The notes under the pieces: generated by a model | Database searches by the model: none | Seen by the model: only the letters and a program-made list of their open reading frames with translations | What the model was told of the DNA's origin: nothing | Shown here: positions 6,274 through 7,186 of the stretch, piece by piece | Layout: each line of letters opens with the position of its first letter | How positions within the stretch are numbered: the first letter of the stretch is position 1 | Translations under genes and position numbers: made by a program | Assembly (NCBI GenBank): GCA_024280065.1 | Contig: JAJRQX010000106.1 | Coordinates: 1-7,186 of the forward strand | Origin: Aquificota bacterium | GTDB taxonomy: Bacteria > Aquificota > Aquificia > Aquificales > Aquificaceae | Length of the DNA: 7,186 bases | Reading direction: 5' to 3'

Positions 6274-7186
6274 GGAAACCCTTAGGCTTTCCATAGAGAA
6301 GCTGGTTTACGGAGGCTATGGTCTGGCGAGAGAGGCAGGAAGGGTCGTATTCGTCCGATACGCAGCTCCAAAGGAGCTGGTGGATGTCCGTATACTTGAG
6401 GAGAAGAGGGACTTCGCGGAAGCTGTTGTAAGTAATGTGGTTATATCATCACCCGTAAGGAGGGATCCCTTCTGTCCTTACTACGGTGAGTGTGGTGGCT
6501 GTCAATTACAGCACATAGACTACCCCGCCCAAGTGTCCGTGAAGGAGGAGGTCCTCCTTGAGACCCTAAAACGAATAGGCAGGATAGACAGGGTAAACCT
6601 CCTTGACGCTATCCACTCCGGGCAGGAGATGGGATACAGGATAAGGGTCCAGCTCAAGGTTAGAGAAGGGAGGGTAGGTTTCTTCAGGTGGAACTCAAGG
6701 GAGGTGGTGGACATAAACGGATGTCCCTTAGCTCACCCCAGGATAAACGAGCTGATGCCGGGTCTGAAAGAGCTGGCGAAGCATGTACCCGAGCTTCAAG
6801 AAGCCCACATCCTCTACTCACCTACCGAGGATGAGTTTCTCGTAAAGCTGGTGACACCTACTGAGGTGGACAGGGATTTAGTTAGCAGGCTGAAGGATGA
6901 CCTCCTCCCGAAGGAGGTTGTCGGCATAGGCAACTACTCAAGATTAAGGCTACTTCTGAACAGACGCTACTGGATAGGTAGAGACCATACCTACATCAAG
7001 GTGGGAAAGTGGACCTTTAGGGTCAGTGCGGACTCCTTCTTTCAGGTGAACCATACCCTCTGGGGGAAGTTCATAGAGGCGGTCTCGGAGGATGTCAGCT
7101 TCAGGAAGGCCCTTGACCTCCACTGCGGTGTTGGCTTCTTCACAATTCCTCTGTCCGAAAGGGGAAACTTCATAGAGGGAGCGGAC
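6266..7186 (+). CDS. RNA (uracil-C5)-methyltransferase, RlmD/RumA-like, Fe-S type (partial)
   Basis: The first 307 codons of a SAM-dependent enzyme making 5-methyluridine in RNA; the gene runs off the right edge. An N-terminal TRAM-like RNA-binding domain (about 6-60, IEKLVYGGYGLAR) is followed by cluster cysteines C-x5-C-x2-C at 70, 76 and 79 and a fourth at 153 (NGCPLAH). This is the [4Fe-4S] pattern of RlmD, absent from TrmA. The methyltransferase fold begins with FFQVN (258-262) and the SAM-binding LDLHCGVGFF (283-292). The catalytic cysteine and base lie beyond the window. The best start is GTG at 6266: it overlaps the nusA stop by eight bases, has AAGGA two bases upstream, and places the TRAM motif at the usual distance. 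A TTG at 6230 is a poorer alternative. Bacterial relatives methylate 23S rRNA, but some Fe-S members modify tRNA U54, so the gene symbol is left open. It is the third gene of the rimP-nusA run. Confidence 0.9.
   Translation, partial: MSEETLRLSIEKLVYGGYGLAREAGRVVFVRYAAPKELVDVRILEEKRDFAEAVVSNVVISSPVRRDPFCPYYGECGGCQLQHIDYPAQVSVKEEVLLETLKRIGRIDRVNLLDAIHSGQEMGYRIRVQLKVREGRVGFFRWNSREVVDINGCPLAHPRINELMPGLKELAKHVPELQEAHILYSPTEDEFLVKLVTPTEVDRDLVSRLKDDLLPKEVVGIGNYSRLRLLLNRRYWIGRDHTYIKVGKWTFRVSADSFFQVNHTLWGKFIEAVSEDVSFRKALDLHCGVGFFTIPLSERGNFIEGAD

Noticed and set aside
5968..6294. Minus-strand open frames of about 60-150 codons across nusA and rimP
   Set aside because: All are complements of well-identified genes, with no motifs, no ribosome sites and low-complexity composition.
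1..7186. A defence, mobile or otherwise undescribed multi-gene system
   Set aside because: All eight genes fall in known housekeeping or transport families, with uniform codon use and no repeats, integrase, transposase or attachment sites.

Overview
The window is a compact, gene-dense piece of bacterial chromosome. Every gene belongs to a recognisable core or transport family, and I see no mobile element, CRISPR array, tRNA or rRNA. About half the bases look to be G or C. Arginine is written almost entirely as AGG/AGA and isoleucine very often as ATA. Proteins are rich in Glu, Lys and Arg, genes overlap or nearly touch, and the sense strands are strongly purine-rich. Together with a DnaE N-terminus that reads like the Aquifex type from memory, this suggests a thermophilic bacterium of the Aquificota (Aquificaceae-like). 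That placement is an inference; no database search was possible.

The layout is two divergent, head-to-head gene runs separated by only 25 bases (4792-4816). Leftward from 4791 run an M50 site-2-protease-like membrane metalloprotease (4138-4791), oxygen-independent coproporphyrinogen III dehydrogenase hemN (2748-4118), an oligopeptide/dipeptide-type ABC ATPase (1829-2746), a CNNM/CorC-type membrane protein with CBS domains (589-1860) and, after a 95-base gap, the first 164 codons of DNA polymerase III alpha, dnaE (1-493, running off the left edge). Rightward from 4817 run rimP (4817-5290), nusA (5284-6273) and a radical-free, Fe-S-containing RNA uracil-C5 methyltransferase of the RlmD/RumA family (6266 to the right edge, cut before its catalytic end).

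The rightward run is a ribosome-biogenesis and transcription set: RimP matures the 30S subunit, NusA acts on RNA polymerase and in rRNA antitermination, and the third gene methylates RNA. All three genes overlap by 7-8 bases, so they are almost certainly one translationally coupled operon. infB, the gene that commonly follows nusA in other bacteria, is not the next gene. The leftward run is functionally mixed (proteolysis, haem synthesis, import, ion transport, replication) but equally tight: gaps of 19 and 1 bases, then a 32-base overlap with a strong Shine-Dalgarno for the CorC-like gene buried inside the ABC gene.

I found no convincing undescribed system. The points most worth a second look are the tiny divergent spacer, where overlapping TATAAT-like elements would give nearly leaderless messages in both directions; the orphan ABC ATPase with no permease beside it; the nusA operon lacking infB at its usual place; the undecided RNA substrate of the methyltransferase; and short dyads at the hemN/ABC junction and in the dnaE leader.
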